Assembly: GCF_039536205.1 (NCBI RefSeq)
Contig: NZ_BAAAYL010000001.1
Coordinates: forward strand, 2,976,001-3,040,000
Reading direction: 5' to 3'
DNA from: Streptomyces sannanensis
GTDB taxonomy: Bacteria > Actinomycetota > Actinomycetes > Streptomycetales > Streptomycetaceae
DNA: 64,000 bases
A program made the position numbers and the translations under genes. The notes beneath the pieces are model-generated. The model was given only the letters and a program-made list of their open reading frames with translations, was not told where the DNA came from and searched no databases. Positions 8,289 through 16,622 of the stretch are shown one piece after another. The stretch's first letter is position 1. Every line of letters begins with the position of its first letter.

Positions 8289-9131
8289 GTGACCACGACA
8301 CTGCTCAGCATCGGCGAGTTCGCCGCGCGTTCGCGGCTCTCGCCCAAGGCGCTGCGTCTCTACGACCGGTTGGGGCTGCTCGCGCCGGCCCGTGTGGACG
8401 AGGCCACCGGGTACCGGTGGTATCGCGCGGATCAGGCGGAGCGGGCGCGGCTGGTGGCGCAGTTGCGGCAGCTCGACATGCCGTTGGCGAGGATCGCCGA
8501 GGTGGTCGAGCTGCCGGGGCCGCGCGCCGCCGAGGAGTTGGCGGCGTACTGGGCGGGTGTCGAGGAGCGCGTCGCGGTGCAGCGCGCGCTCGCGGACCGT
8601 CTCCATGACCGGCTCTCGGGAAGGAGAAGGAAGTTGTACGAGGTCAAGTTGTGCGATGTGGCGGAGCAGGTGGTGCTGACGGAACGCCGGCACCTGCTGT
8701 CCGACGAGCTGCCGCGCTGGATCCCGGCGGCGTTCGGGCGGCTGGAGCGGGCGGCCGCCGAGTGCGGCGGGATGACGGGGGCTCCGTTCGTCGCGTACTA
8801 CGCGGAGGTGAGCGAGGAGAGCGACGGGCCGGCGGAGGTGTGCGTGCCGGTGGCGGATGCGGCGGCGGCCGAGGCGTACGCGGCGGCGAGCGGGCGGGGC
8901 AGCGGTGCCGCCGTACGGATCGAGCCGGCGCGGCGGCTGGCGTACACGCGGATCACCAAGGCGCAGGTGGCGTATCCGCAGATTCTCTCCGCGTACGAGG
9001 CGGTGGAGGAGTGGGTCGGGCAGCAGGGGCTGACGATCGACGGGCCGTGCCGGGAGGTCTACTTCGAGCCGGACTGGGACGGGGCGGGGCCCGACGAGGA
9101 GGTGTGCGACATCGCGTGCCCGGTGGCCTGA
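8289..9131 (+). CDS. MerR-family regulator with GyrI-like ligand-binding domain
   Basis: A 280-residue protein from GTG 8289, nine bases after a perfect AGGAGG. The N-terminus LLSIGEFAARSRLSPKALRL, LYDRLGLLAPARVDEATGYR and WYRADQAERARLVAQLRQLD is the winged-helix MerR domain with its coiled-coil exit helix. The C-terminal 150 residues (LCDVAEQVVLTERRHLL, PFVAYYAEVSEESDGPAEVC, YFEPDW, DIACPV) form a GyrI/BltR-like domain that usually senses hydrophobic drugs. No efflux gene is adjacent; the divergent DUF1003 protein is the nearest candidate target besides itself. Confidence 0.88.
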   Translation: MTTTLLSIGEFAARSRLSPKALRLYDRLGLLAPARVDEATGYRWYRADQAERARLVAQLRQLDMPLARIAEVVELPGPRAAEELAAYWAGVEERVAVQRALADRLHDRLSGRRRKLYEVKLCDVAEQVVLTERRHLLSDELPRWIPAAFGRLERAAAECGGMTGAPFVAYYAEVSEESDGPAEVCVPVADAAAAEAYAAASGRGSGAAVRIEPARRLAYTRITKAQVAYPQILSAYEAVEEWVGQQGLTIDGPCREVYFEPDWDGAGPDEEVCDIACPVA

Positions 9132-9176
9132 GCGCCCCGCGGGGCGCCGCGAGCCCGGCATCATCCGCCGGACACC
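9132..9176. repeat. Family B repeat end (partial copy)
   Basis: A hairpin-forming GCGCCCCGCGGGGCGC is followed by GCGAGCCCGGCATCATCC and GCCGGACACC. The second part is nearly identical to the right end of the full family B element at 35.1 kb (CGAGCCCGGCATGATCCGCC) and similar to the one at 58.7 kb. It lies directly after the MerR stop codon and runs into the 3' end of the minus-strand gene at 9161, supplying its final codons and stop. Confidence 0.65.
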
Positions 9177-9454
9177 TTCTGAGCGCCGCGTGCCCAGGCT
9201 TTCGTCGCTTCGCCCAGCGCGGCGACGACCTGGGCGAAGCGGTCGTCGTCGGAGCGGATGTCGCGGTTGAACTCGATGTGCGGGAAGGGGGTTTTGCGCG
9301 CGTCGGCGACGCGGCCCTGCACATTGGTGCGGCCTTCCAGGGGACATGTACGAACCCAGCCCCGGCAGACGTCGAAGCCCCGGGCGCGCAACGCGTCCGC
9401 GGTGTGCCGGCCCTGTTCGCGGCCGCGGGTTCCCTTGCCGGTCGAGGCGATCAC
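9161..9454 (-). CDS. Small hypothetical protein
   Basis: A 97-residue frame from GTG 9454 with strong codon bias: IASTGKGTRGREQGRHTADA, a C-x-GW-x-R-T-C-P stretch and FPHIEFNRDIRSDDDRFAQ. I do not recognise the family. It has no ribosome binding site. It lies in the same frame as, and directly after, the stop codon of the large membrane protein gene at 9482, with no intervening stop, so it could be a reinitiated gene, a readthrough extension or the surviving 3' end of a longer gene. Its last residues (KVSGG) and stop are supplied by repeat-element sequence. Confidence 0.45.
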   Translation of the reverse strand: MIASTGKGTRGREQGRHTADALRARGFDVCRGWVRTCPLEGRTNVQGRVADARKTPFPHIEFNRDIRSDDDRFAQVVAALGEATKAWARGAQKVSGG

Positions 9455-9481
9455 GTCGTATTCGGAGCGTCCCGGAGGAGC

Positions 9482-11257
9482 TCAGCCGAGCTCCTCCGGG
9501 CACGGTGTGCCGCGCGGCAGCCGGTAGGGCGAGGCAATGCGGTACGTACCGGGCGCGGGGGCGAGCAGTTCGGTCCACTCGTCGCCCGCCGCGTTCTCCT
9601 CCGCCTTCAGCAGACAGCCGTGGCGGTTCACCGGCCCCTCGGGCGGTTCCACGCTCGTGCCGTCGGCGTCGACCAGACCGAGCCACGGCGAGTAGGGCAC
9701 CCGGATGAGCACCCGGCCCGCCGAGCTCACCTTCACGACCAGTTCGCCCGCCTCCGCCCGCTCGACGACCGCGGGCGGTTCCGCCATCGGAGTGGGGTCG
9801 GTGACGGCGAACAGCTGCCAGTTGGCGTCGCTCCAGACACGCTTCAGATAGGGCTGCCCCTGCCGGACCAGCTCCGCCTCCTGCTCGGCACCGGTCGAGT
9901 CCGGGGCCCCCTCCGGCAGCACCACGTAGTGCACGGCCCAGCGGTGCAGCCATGCGTGGTAGCTGTCGGCGTCGAGGGTGTCGTCGTAGAAGAGCGGATT
10001 GCGTTCGATGTCGGCCTGCCGGTTCCAGCCGCGGGCCAGATTGACGTACGGGGCGAGCGCCGAGGCCTCCCGGTGGCTGCTGGCCGGGACGACCTCGACC
10101 CGGCCCTTCTCCGCGCCGGCCCGCTGCAGCCGGTCCACCAGCGGTGCCAGCTCCCGGGCCCAGGAGGCGGCCGGGGCGGTACGGACCACGTCGTCGACGC
10201 CCTTGAAGCCGATCCAGGCGTTCAGCCCGAGGAAGGCCAGCCCCAGCGCGTACCAGCGGCGCGAGCGCGGCACGGCGTACGGCAGCGCGGCCAGCAGCAC
10301 CACACCCGCGGCGATCATCGCCAGCCGCGAGACATTCGAGCCGATCTGCGAGTCGACCACCCAGGTGAGGACGATCCCGACGGCGTACACGGCCGCGCCG
10401 GTACGGACCGTGCGCCACTCCTTCGGTACGAGGACGAGGACGAGGACGGCGAAGAGCAGGGGCAGCGAGACCGTCCCGAGGGACATCGGCTGCGTACCGG
10501 AGAAGGGGAACAGCCACGCCGACAGCGCCACGACGAAGACCGGCGGGAGTCCGAGCGCGTACGCCGCGGGGCGCCGCTTGTTGAGCCACAGCGCCGCCGC
10601 GACCACGCCGAGGAACAGCCCCGCGACCGGGCTGCTCGCCGTCGCCAGCCCGGCGAGCGGCGCCGCCACCACGGCCTTCCACCAGCGCTCCCGGCGCTCG
10701 GCCACCCGCGGCCGGCAGAACACCGCGGCCACCGCGCCCAGCGCGAACATCATGCCGAGCCCGAAGGTCACCCGCCCGGAAAGCGCGTTGCAGAGGAACG
10801 CGAACACCCCGGCGAGCGAGCACGCCAGCGGATTGCGGACGGCCCGCACCTTGGTGAGGATCAGCGCGGTCAGGGCCGCCGACACGGTGCCGGCGACCAT
10901 CATCGTCGTACGGACGCCGAGCACGGACATGAGATACGGCGACACCACGCTGTACGAGACGGGATGCATACCGCCGTACCAGGCGAGGTTGTACGCCGAA
11001 TCGGGATGCCGGCCGACGAACTCGGCCCAGGCGTCCTGGGCGGCGAGGTCGCCGCCGCTGTTCGCGAAGAAGAAGAACCAGATGATGTGTGCGACGGCGG
11101 CGACCGCTGTCGCCACCGTCACGGGATGAAGCAGCGGACAGGACCTCGCCGGCGCGGTCGCGGAGGCCGCCGGCCACGTCCGTATGTGCGCACCACCGGG
11201 AGCGCTGTCGCGGCTCTCACGCGTCGGCTCGACGGTGGTCACTGCAACCCTCGCCAT
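9482..11257 (-). CDS. Polytopic membrane protein, possible GT-C-like glycosyltransferase
   Basis: About 590 residues with 10-12 hydrophobic spans between residues 45 and 350, then a soluble, probably extracellular C-terminal domain of about 240 residues (NLARGWNRQADIERNPLFYD, YHAWLHRWAVHYVVLPEGAP). The first extracytoplasmic loop holds NSGGDLAAQDAWAEFVGRHP and YNLAWYGGMHPVSYS; a D/E-rich first loop with a W-Y-G-G motif resembles GT-C-fold membrane glycosyltransferases, but I cannot name the family. GTG 11242, with GAGGG upstream, is an alternative to ATG 11257. It follows the carboxypeptidase gene on the same strand, hinting at a cell-envelope role. Confidence 0.7.
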   Translation of the reverse strand: MARVAVTTVEPTRESRDSAPGGAHIRTWPAASATAPARSCPLLHPVTVATAVAAVAHIIWFFFFANSGGDLAAQDAWAEFVGRHPDSAYNLAWYGGMHPVSYSVVSPYLMSVLGVRTTMMVAGTVSAALTALILTKVRAVRNPLACSLAGVFAFLCNALSGRVTFGLGMMFALGAVAAVFCRPRVAERRERWWKAVVAAPLAGLATASSPVAGLFLGVVAAALWLNKRRPAAYALGLPPVFVVALSAWLFPFSGTQPMSLGTVSLPLLFAVLVLVLVPKEWRTVRTGAAVYAVGIVLTWVVDSQIGSNVSRLAMIAAGVVLLAALPYAVPRSRRWYALGLAFLGLNAWIGFKGVDDVVRTAPAASWARELAPLVDRLQRAGAEKGRVEVVPASSHREASALAPYVNLARGWNRQADIERNPLFYDDTLDADSYHAWLHRWAVHYVVLPEGAPDSTGAEQEAELVRQGQPYLKRVWSDANWQLFAVTDPTPMAEPPAVVERAEAGELVVKVSSAGRVLIRVPYSPWLGLVDADGTSVEPPEGPVNRHGCLLKAEENAAGDEWTELLAPAPGTYRIASPYRLPRGTPCPEELG

Positions 11258-11313
11258 CCTGAGTCGGAAGTTGCCGAGGGCGGACGCCTGGCCCTTCGGA
11301 CGCTAGCACGCCC

Positions 11314-11354
11314 GGAGTTCCGGCTCCCGGTGATCAACCGGGAGCCGGAACTCC
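11314..11354. terminator. Strong hairpin downstream of the carboxypeptidase gene
   Basis: GGAGTTCCGGCTCCCGGT pairs with its complement across a four-base loop to give an 18-pair stem. It lies between the end of the carboxypeptidase gene and the start of the membrane-protein gene, both on the minus strand. A clear U-run is missing, as is common for Streptomyces terminators. Probable transcription terminator or 3' stabiliser. Confidence 0.65.
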
Positions 11355-11366
11355 TTGGCCTGCGCG

Positions 11367-13856
11367 TCAGCCGATGCGGGTCAGCTTCGCCCCGAAGTCC
11401 GGCTCGGCCAGGTCGCTCTGCAGCGCCACCGGCACCTTCGTCGCGTTCGGTCCCTCACCCACGGTCAGCGTGCCGACCACGGTCCCGGCGGCTGCCGAGT
11501 GCGGGATCCTGGTGCCGCCGTCGTTCAGGCCGATCTTCACCGTCAGGCCCGGCCAGCCGGCCGCGGCTACGTCCTTTGTGGCGATGACGGGGGTCGTCCC
11601 GCCGAGACCGTCGTCGACGAGACCGACGACGTCGCCCTTCTTCACGACTGTCTTCGACTCGAGGACTTCGCGGGTGGCGACGAGGACGTCCTTGCTGTTG
11701 GCGTTGACGATGTCGAGGATCGAGTCATCCGGGGACTTGGCGTATTGGCCGAGGAGGGCACCGACGATCATCTGGGTGCTGCCACCGACCTCCTTGCGCG
11801 AGGCGAAGAGGAGATTGCCGCCCGCCTTTGTGGTGCTGCCTGTCTTGATGCCGACGGCCCCGTCAAAGGGAACGACCGTGTTGTAGTTGGGCCACTCCTT
11901 ACCGGACGGGTCAGTCCAGGTCGGCTGCTTGGTGATGTCCACCAGCGCCGGGATCTCCATCATCTTCACGCCCAGCTTCACCTGGTCCGCCGCCGTGCTC
12001 ACCGTGGTGGCGTCCAGGCCGGAGGGGTCGGTGTAGGTGGTGTTCGTCATGCCGAGTTCCTTGGCGGTGGCGTTCATCTTCTCGACGAAGGCCTTCTCGG
12101 AACCGGCGTCCCAGCGGGCGAGCAGCCGCGCGACATTGTTCGCGGACGGGATCATGATGGCGCTGAGCGCGTCCTTCAGGCTGAGCTTCTGGCCCTCCTT
12201 GATGGTGTTCAGCGTCGACTCGTTCCCCGTCTCGTCGTAGCCGCCCTCCTTCTCGGCCAAGGCGTCCACCGGGATCATCGGACCGTCCTCGCCCTCCTTG
12301 AGCGGGTGGTCCTTGAGGACGACGTACGCCGTCATCGACTTGGTCACGCTGGCGATCGGCACGGGCTTCTGCTCGCCGAACTCGCCGACCGTGCCGAGAC
12401 CGGACACGACGATCTGGCCCTGCCCCTCCTCGGGCCACGGCAACGACGGCTTCGACCCCTCGAAGGAGAACGTCGAGTCGGCGGTCAGCTTCAGCGCCGG
12501 GGCCGGCAGCGGGCGTACGAGCTGTACGACCGCAAAGACGATCAGGGCGAGGACCGCGAGCGGCGTCCAGATCTTGACGCGACGCGCGGACGTCCGCAGG
12601 AGCGTCTCCGGCGGGGGCGGGGTGTTCGTCAGCTCCGCGAGCAGATCCATCGGCGGCTTGGGCGGCAACTGCTGCTGCCGGGTCCGCTCGGCCTCGATCA
12701 GCCCGGCGGGCTTCCCGTCGGGCTTCTGCCCGGGAGGCGTGACGACCTTGAGCGCGGTGGTCGGCTGGTCGACGGGCGCGGGCCTGACGGCCTTCAGCAT
12801 GGTGGTGGGCTGATCGACCTCCTTGCCCCGGTCGGCGGCCTTGTCGGCCTTGTCGGCAGCGGACGACGCCTTGGCTGCGGACGCGGTACCGGCCTCCGAC
12901 GCCTCGTCGCCCTTGCCGGCGGCAGACTTGCCCGGTTTGTCCCCCTGCGGCGCCTCGGCGCCTGGCGTGTCTTCGGCCCCCCTTGCCTTGCCGGTCTGCG
13001 GCGCCTTGGCGGAAGCCGTCTTTCCGGCCTCCGAGGCCTTGGCGGGCCGGTCGAACCACGAACCCCCGCCGGTCTTCTCCGCGTCGCTCTCGACCGCCTT
13101 CTCGGCCTTCTCAGCCGCCTTGGGCTCGGCGGGGCGGTCGAACCACGACTCATCACCGGGCTTCGCGGCCGAGACGGGTGCCTTGCTGTCCTGTTCGTCC
13201 GCGGAGGCGGCCGCGTCGGAGGCCGCTTCCTCGCCGTCCGACGCGTCCTCGGAGTCGGCCTCGGCGTCGTCCTCGTCGGCGCTGTCGTCCGCATCCTGCT
13301 GCTCGCCGTCGGCAGCGGCCTCGTCCGCGGTCTTCACAGCGCCGGAAGGGGCGCTGTCGTCGCCCGAACCGGAATCGCCGTCCCCATCGGAGGCGTCGTC
13401 GGCGTCCGCGATCGCGTCACCGGCGACGGCCGCCTCGTCCGCCGTCTCCACGGCGCCGGCAGGCTCGTTGTCACTGCCCGGACGTCCGGAACCGTCGTCC
13501 TCGCCGGAGCGGTCGTCGGCGTCGGCCTCGTCGCGCGGTGCGCCGCAGGCGTCGCCCTCGCCGTCCGACGCGGCGGCGTCGGCGGCCTCGTCCACGCCGA
13601 CCTCGTCGCCGCCGTCAGGTGACGTCTCGTCAGTGAGCGTCACCTCACCCTCGTCCGCGTCGCGTTCCGCGACTGCCGTCGCGACCGACGCGGACTTGTC
13701 GTCGGCGTCCGAGGAGCCGGAACCGCCGGCCGCCTCGGAGGCGTCGGACGTACCGGACGCGGTCCGGACGACGGCAAGTCGGGGGTCATTCTCGCTCGCA
13801 GTCGTCTCCCCCGACGACTTCTGCTGCTCCGACGTGTCGGGGGACTCGCCCGCCAC
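11367..13856 (-). CDS. D-alanyl-D-alanine carboxypeptidase (S11/PBP5 type) with giant acidic cytoplasmic tail
   Basis: An 829-residue type II membrane protein from GTG 13856, with AAGGAGG five bases upstream. The serine peptidase domain has SxxK (S503-V-T-K506), SAN (571-573) and KTGS (671-674), the triad of DD-carboxypeptidases that trim the fifth D-Ala of peptidoglycan stems. A single span at about 429-447 separates it from a 428-residue cytoplasmic region that is very rich in Asp, Glu, Ala and Ser, with two SWFDRP units (about 237 and 266) and two VDQPTT-x-LK units (about 348 and 362). From memory it corresponds to S. coelicolor SCO4439, reported to affect spore wall maturation and germination. 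Most family members lack such a tail. Confidence 0.92.
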   Translation of the reverse strand: MAGESPDTSEQQKSSGETTASENDPRLAVVRTASGTSDASEAAGGSGSSDADDKSASVATAVAERDADEGEVTLTDETSPDGGDEVGVDEAADAAASDGEGDACGAPRDEADADDRSGEDDGSGRPGSDNEPAGAVETADEAAVAGDAIADADDASDGDGDSGSGDDSAPSGAVKTADEAAADGEQQDADDSADEDDAEADSEDASDGEEAASDAAASADEQDSKAPVSAAKPGDESWFDRPAEPKAAEKAEKAVESDAEKTGGGSWFDRPAKASEAGKTASAKAPQTGKARGAEDTPGAEAPQGDKPGKSAAGKGDEASEAGTASAAKASSAADKADKAADRGKEVDQPTTMLKAVRPAPVDQPTTALKVVTPPGQKPDGKPAGLIEAERTRQQQLPPKPPMDLLAELTNTPPPPETLLRTSARRVKIWTPLAVLALIVFAVVQLVRPLPAPALKLTADSTFSFEGSKPSLPWPEEGQGQIVVSGLGTVGEFGEQKPVPIASVTKSMTAYVVLKDHPLKEGEDGPMIPVDALAEKEGGYDETGNESTLNTIKEGQKLSLKDALSAIMIPSANNVARLLARWDAGSEKAFVEKMNATAKELGMTNTTYTDPSGLDATTVSTAADQVKLGVKMMEIPALVDITKQPTWTDPSGKEWPNYNTVVPFDGAVGIKTGSTTKAGGNLLFASRKEVGGSTQMIVGALLGQYAKSPDDSILDIVNANSKDVLVATREVLESKTVVKKGDVVGLVDDGLGGTTPVIATKDVAAAGWPGLTVKIGLNDGGTRIPHSAAAGTVVGTLTVGEGPNATKVPVALQSDLAEPDFGAKLTRIG

Positions 13857-14033
13857 CGATGCCTCCTTGATATGTCATGCCGAACCGTCTTCAAGTGTCC
13901 TGTGCGATAGGTCTGTCTTCCGTGCTGGACGAGAACGACATACCTATCGGTTCCCCCTCAAAGCGACCAGGCACTCTCGACAGACCAATGTGAGAGGGGT
14001 CACCCTGTCATTCATCCACGCGGGGAGGCATGG

Positions 14034-14756
14034 ATGGGCAGGAGCCGCAGAACACTTCCGGAGGAGCTTCTGCTGCTCGCTCTGGACCCGACCACGGGTA
14101 CCACAGCGCAGCCGCAGTCGCTCGACCTGGGCCTGGCCGGAGCACAGCTAGTGGAGCTGGCTCTGGCAGGCCGGATAGCCCCTGACGGGGATCGTATCGC
14201 CGTGGTCGTCCCACGGCCGACCGGAGATCCGACTCTGGACTCCGCACTGGAACTGCTGCGCAGGCGCGGCGCTCCCGTGCGGGCGATCCACTGGATCGGC
14301 GGGCCCCGGCTGGGGCTGCGCCAGACCTATCTCTCGCATCTGGAGCGGTGCGGCATGGTGCATGCCGTGGCGGGCCAGATGTGCGGGGTATTGCCGACGA
14401 CTCGCTACCAGGCGACGGACACGGCCATCAGCCGGGAGATCAGGGCCCGGCTGGACTCCGCGATCCGCACCGGTGTACCGCCGGACCCGCGGACCGCGGC
14501 GCTTGCCGCGCTGGCCCATGCGGTCGGCCTCGGCAAGCATCTGTATCCCGGGAACGAGGGGCGTTCATCCCGCTCCAGGCTCCGGGATCTGATCAGGCAC
14601 GACCCCATGGGCGGCCTCGTGGCGCACGCCGTGATGGACGTCCAGAACGGCGTGGGCGGTCAACCGCGCCGCGCCACCGCATCGGGACCCCGCCAGGCGG
14701 CGGGCGTGCCGATGCAGTCGCGCCGGGGGGCCATGGCCCGGGCCGCGGCCCACTGA
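14034..14756 (+). CDS. GPP34 (GOLPH3/Vps74-like) family protein
   Basis: A 240-residue protein from ATG 14034, with GGGGAGG five bases upstream. The opening LPEELLLLALDPTTGTTAQP, then LDLGLAGAQLVELALAGRIA and DPTLDSALELLRRRGAPVRAI, is the GPP34 signature (EELLLLALDD-x-G, L-x-GA-x-L-x-EL). In eukaryotes the family binds phosphatidylinositol-4-phosphate at the Golgi; in actinomycetes, where it is common, its role is unsettled. The C-terminal 40 residues are basic and low in complexity (GGQPRRATASGPRQ). A strong terminator follows, so it is monocistronic. Confidence 0.85.
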   Translation: MGRSRRTLPEELLLLALDPTTGTTAQPQSLDLGLAGAQLVELALAGRIAPDGDRIAVVVPRPTGDPTLDSALELLRRRGAPVRAIHWIGGPRLGLRQTYLSHLERCGMVHAVAGQMCGVLPTTRYQATDTAISREIRARLDSAIRTGVPPDPRTAALAALAHAVGLGKHLYPGNEGRSSRSRLRDLIRHDPMGGLVAHAVMDVQNGVGGQPRRATASGPRQAAGVPMQSRRGAMARAAAH

Positions 14757-14834
14757 CACCACGGCAGCACAGCCAGCACGCCCGTAATACCGCCGCACCG
14801 ACGTCCCCGGAGGGCCGGTTCGGGAACCGCAACA

Positions 14835-14875
14835 GGCGCGCGGGGCCGGTTTCTCCGGCCCCGCGCGCCCTTTTT
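14835..14875 (+). terminator. Rho-independent terminator after the GPP34 gene
   Basis: GCGCGCGGGGCCGG and its complement form a near-perfect stem around TTTCT, followed by a run of five T at 14871-14875. It separates the GPP34 gene from the XRE regulator gene. Confidence 0.9.
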
Positions 14876-14994
14876 CGTCGCTTCATGTGCCCGGATCGGA
14901 ACCATGTGTGGCCATTTCCCAGCGCAGCCAGGAACATTGGTGGCAGTCTGATCGGCGGAAGAGCAGAAAAGCCACAGCCGGAGGTGCGTTTCCC

Positions 14995-15852
14995 GTGGCG
15001 TCCAACGTCAACCCCACCGTCAGACGCCGCCGTTTGGGCCAGGAGCTGCGCCGGCTCCGCGAACTCAAGGGTATGACGGCGGAGGAGGTGGCGGAGCGGC
15101 TGCTGGTCTCCCAGTCGAAGATCAGCCGACTGGAGAACGGACGCCGCTCGATCAGCCAGCGCGATGTCCGCGATCTGTGCGGGGTGTACGAGGTCGACGA
15201 CCACCGAATCGTGGACTCGTTGATGCAAATGGCCAAGGACTCCCGCCAGCAGGGCTGGTGGCACGCTTTCGGCGACATTCCGTACAGCGTCTACATCGGT
15301 CTGGAGACGGACGCGGCGAGTCTGCGCGTGTACGAGCCGCAGATCGTGCCCGGGCTGCTGCAGACCCGTCAGTACGCGGAGGCCCTCATTGCCGGCGCGC
15401 TGCCGGAGACTCCGGGCAACGACGTCGAGAAGCGGGTCCAGGTCAGACTGCGCCGCCAGGACCGGATCGCCACGGACGACAATCCGCTGCGCCTGTGGGC
15501 GGTGGTCGACGAGGCGGCACTGCGTCGAGTGGTCGGCAATGAGCAACTGATGCGGGATCAGCTGGAGCACCTGGTGGAGCAGGCGCAGCTGCCCCATGTC
15601 ACGGTGCAGGTACTGCCGTTCAGCATGGGCGCGCATCCGGGAATCACCGGGCACTACGCGATCCTGGAATTCCCTGACACCGCGGACTCCAGTGTGGTCT
15701 ACATCGAGGGGGTCACCAGTGACCTCTATCTGGAAAAGGCCAATGACGTACAGAAATACACGGTGATGTACGAGCATCTGCGCGCCCAGGCGCTGAACGT
15801 CGATCAGTCCCGTCAGTTCATCATGGAGATCGCCAAGGGGTACACGAAGTAG
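14995..15852 (+). CDS. XRE-family regulator with DUF5753 (Scr1-type) domain
   Basis: A 285-residue protein from GTG 14995, with GGAGGTG upstream. The helix-turn-helix reads LGQELRRLRELKGMTAEEVA followed by LLVSQSKISRLENGRRSIS. The C-terminal DUF5753 domain has the hallmark YEPQIVPGLLQTRQYAEALI, then RRQDRI, LWAVVDEAALRRVVG, MRDQLEHL and VTVQVLPF-x-x-GAHPG. Such regulators nearly always precede a DUF397 protein, as here. From memory the pair corresponds to S. coelicolor SCO4441/SCO4442, reported to behave as a toxin-antitoxin-like pair that influences antibiotic production. DNA target unknown. Confidence 0.92.
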   Translation: MASNVNPTVRRRRLGQELRRLRELKGMTAEEVAERLLVSQSKISRLENGRRSISQRDVRDLCGVYEVDDHRIVDSLMQMAKDSRQQGWWHAFGDIPYSVYIGLETDAASLRVYEPQIVPGLLQTRQYAEALIAGALPETPGNDVEKRVQVRLRRQDRIATDDNPLRLWAVVDEAALRRVVGNEQLMRDQLEHLVEQAQLPHVTVQVLPFSMGAHPGITGHYAILEFPDTADSSVVYIEGVTSDLYLEKANDVQKYTVMYEHLRAQALNVDQSRQFIMEIAKGYTK

Positions 15853-16033
15853 TACGGGAACGCGGAGGCGGAACGGTACACCTAGGTCACCACGCGGTGG
15901 AAGAGCCGCATGGAATCTGCCATCCGGTCGGGTGAAAGAGCGTTCTCACCATTCGGGGCGCCGAGTAGCGTCGTGATCACGCCATCGGAACCGGTGGCGT
16001 GGAACGGAACGAACCACCGAACCGGAGAAACAC

Positions 16034-16243
16034 ATGGCAATTCATCAGGGCGCCACGGACACCTGGACCAAGTCCTCGTACTCCGGCGGAAACGGCGCAT
16101 GCGTCGAGGTCAAGTCGCCGGTGATGCACGCGGTCGACGTGCGGGACTCCAAGGCCCCCGAAGGCCCCTCGATCACCTTCGCGCCCACCGCGTGGAGCGC
16201 CTTCATGGGCGGCGTGTCCGGGGGCTCCCTCGACGTCGCCTGA
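16034..16243 (+). CDS. DUF397 protein, partner of the XRE/DUF5753 regulator
   Basis: A 69-residue protein from ATG 16034, with CCGGAG upstream. It has the full DUF397 pattern: W-x-KSSYSGGNGACVEV near the N-terminus, VDVRDSKAPEGPSITFAPTA in the middle and a W-x-x-F-x-x-x-V end. It is 181 bases downstream of the XRE gene, far enough for its own promoter. DUF397 proteins are small partners, and sometimes toxin-like antagonists, of the adjacent XRE regulator. A second, decayed DUF397 remnant lies at 29.8 kb. Confidence 0.92.
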   Translation: MAIHQGATDTWTKSSYSGGNGACVEVKSPVMHAVDVRDSKAPEGPSITFAPTAWSAFMGGVSGGSLDVA

Positions 16244-16283
16244 CGACGCCGCTACGACACAAGTCCATAAGCACCGCTGTTCA

Positions 16284-16324
16284 GAGCCCTCTCGACTGGT
16301 CCGCCGTCCCGGCCGAGGGGGCTC
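16284..16324 (+). terminator. Terminator after the DUF397 gene
   Basis: GAGCCCTCTCG pairs with CGAGGGGGCTC (one G-U type pair) around a loop of about 19 bases, followed shortly by a T-rich TTATTTA. It ends the XRE/DUF397 unit. Confidence 0.6.
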
Positions 16325-16339
16325 GGCCCCTTATTTAGA

Positions 16340-16622
16340 GGCTCGGTTCTCCCCCAGACTTCGTCCGGGGGGACCCCCACGGGGCGCTGGAGCCTGTGTC
16401 GACGGTCGACCGTGCTCGAGCCCTCGTTCCTCGGGCCCTCCGCGCTCCACCAGCTACCTCCCCCCAGCTACCTCCCCCCAGCTACCTCTGGGGGTGCCCC
16501 CAGGGTGCCCCCCACTCCCTTTCACAGTGCCGATATGCGCCTCCGGCGCGTGACCGCGCGCCCTTTCGGCTCACTCGCCGGGTCCACCGGCGCACCGACA
16601 CCTCTTCCGGCCACAGCACTAG
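16340..16622. repeat. Mosaic repeat region ending in a family A terminus
   Basis: This gene-free stretch contains small palindromes (GGGGGTGCCCCCAG), three tandem 14-base units with an AGCTACCTCCCCCC core starting near 16452 (the reverse complement of the tandem unit in the 58.5-kb element), and at its right end CCGGCCACAGCACTAG, the terminal sequence of family A elements. The final CTAG contains the stop codon of the minus-strand gene at 16619. The left boundary is not clear and the region may be several overlapping decayed repeats. Confidence 0.5.

Noticed and set aside
8253..11177. 974-codon minus-strand open frame and 978-codon plus-strand open frame over 8.3-11.6 kb
   Set aside because: Both are high-GC shadow frames of the MerR, small hypothetical and membrane-protein genes; arginine/proline-rich nonsense with no domain.
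12823..14151. Long Ser/Ala-rich plus-strand frame opposite the carboxypeptidase tail
   Set aside because: It is the antisense of the Asp/Glu/Ala-rich region of the carboxypeptidase; no ribosome binding site.
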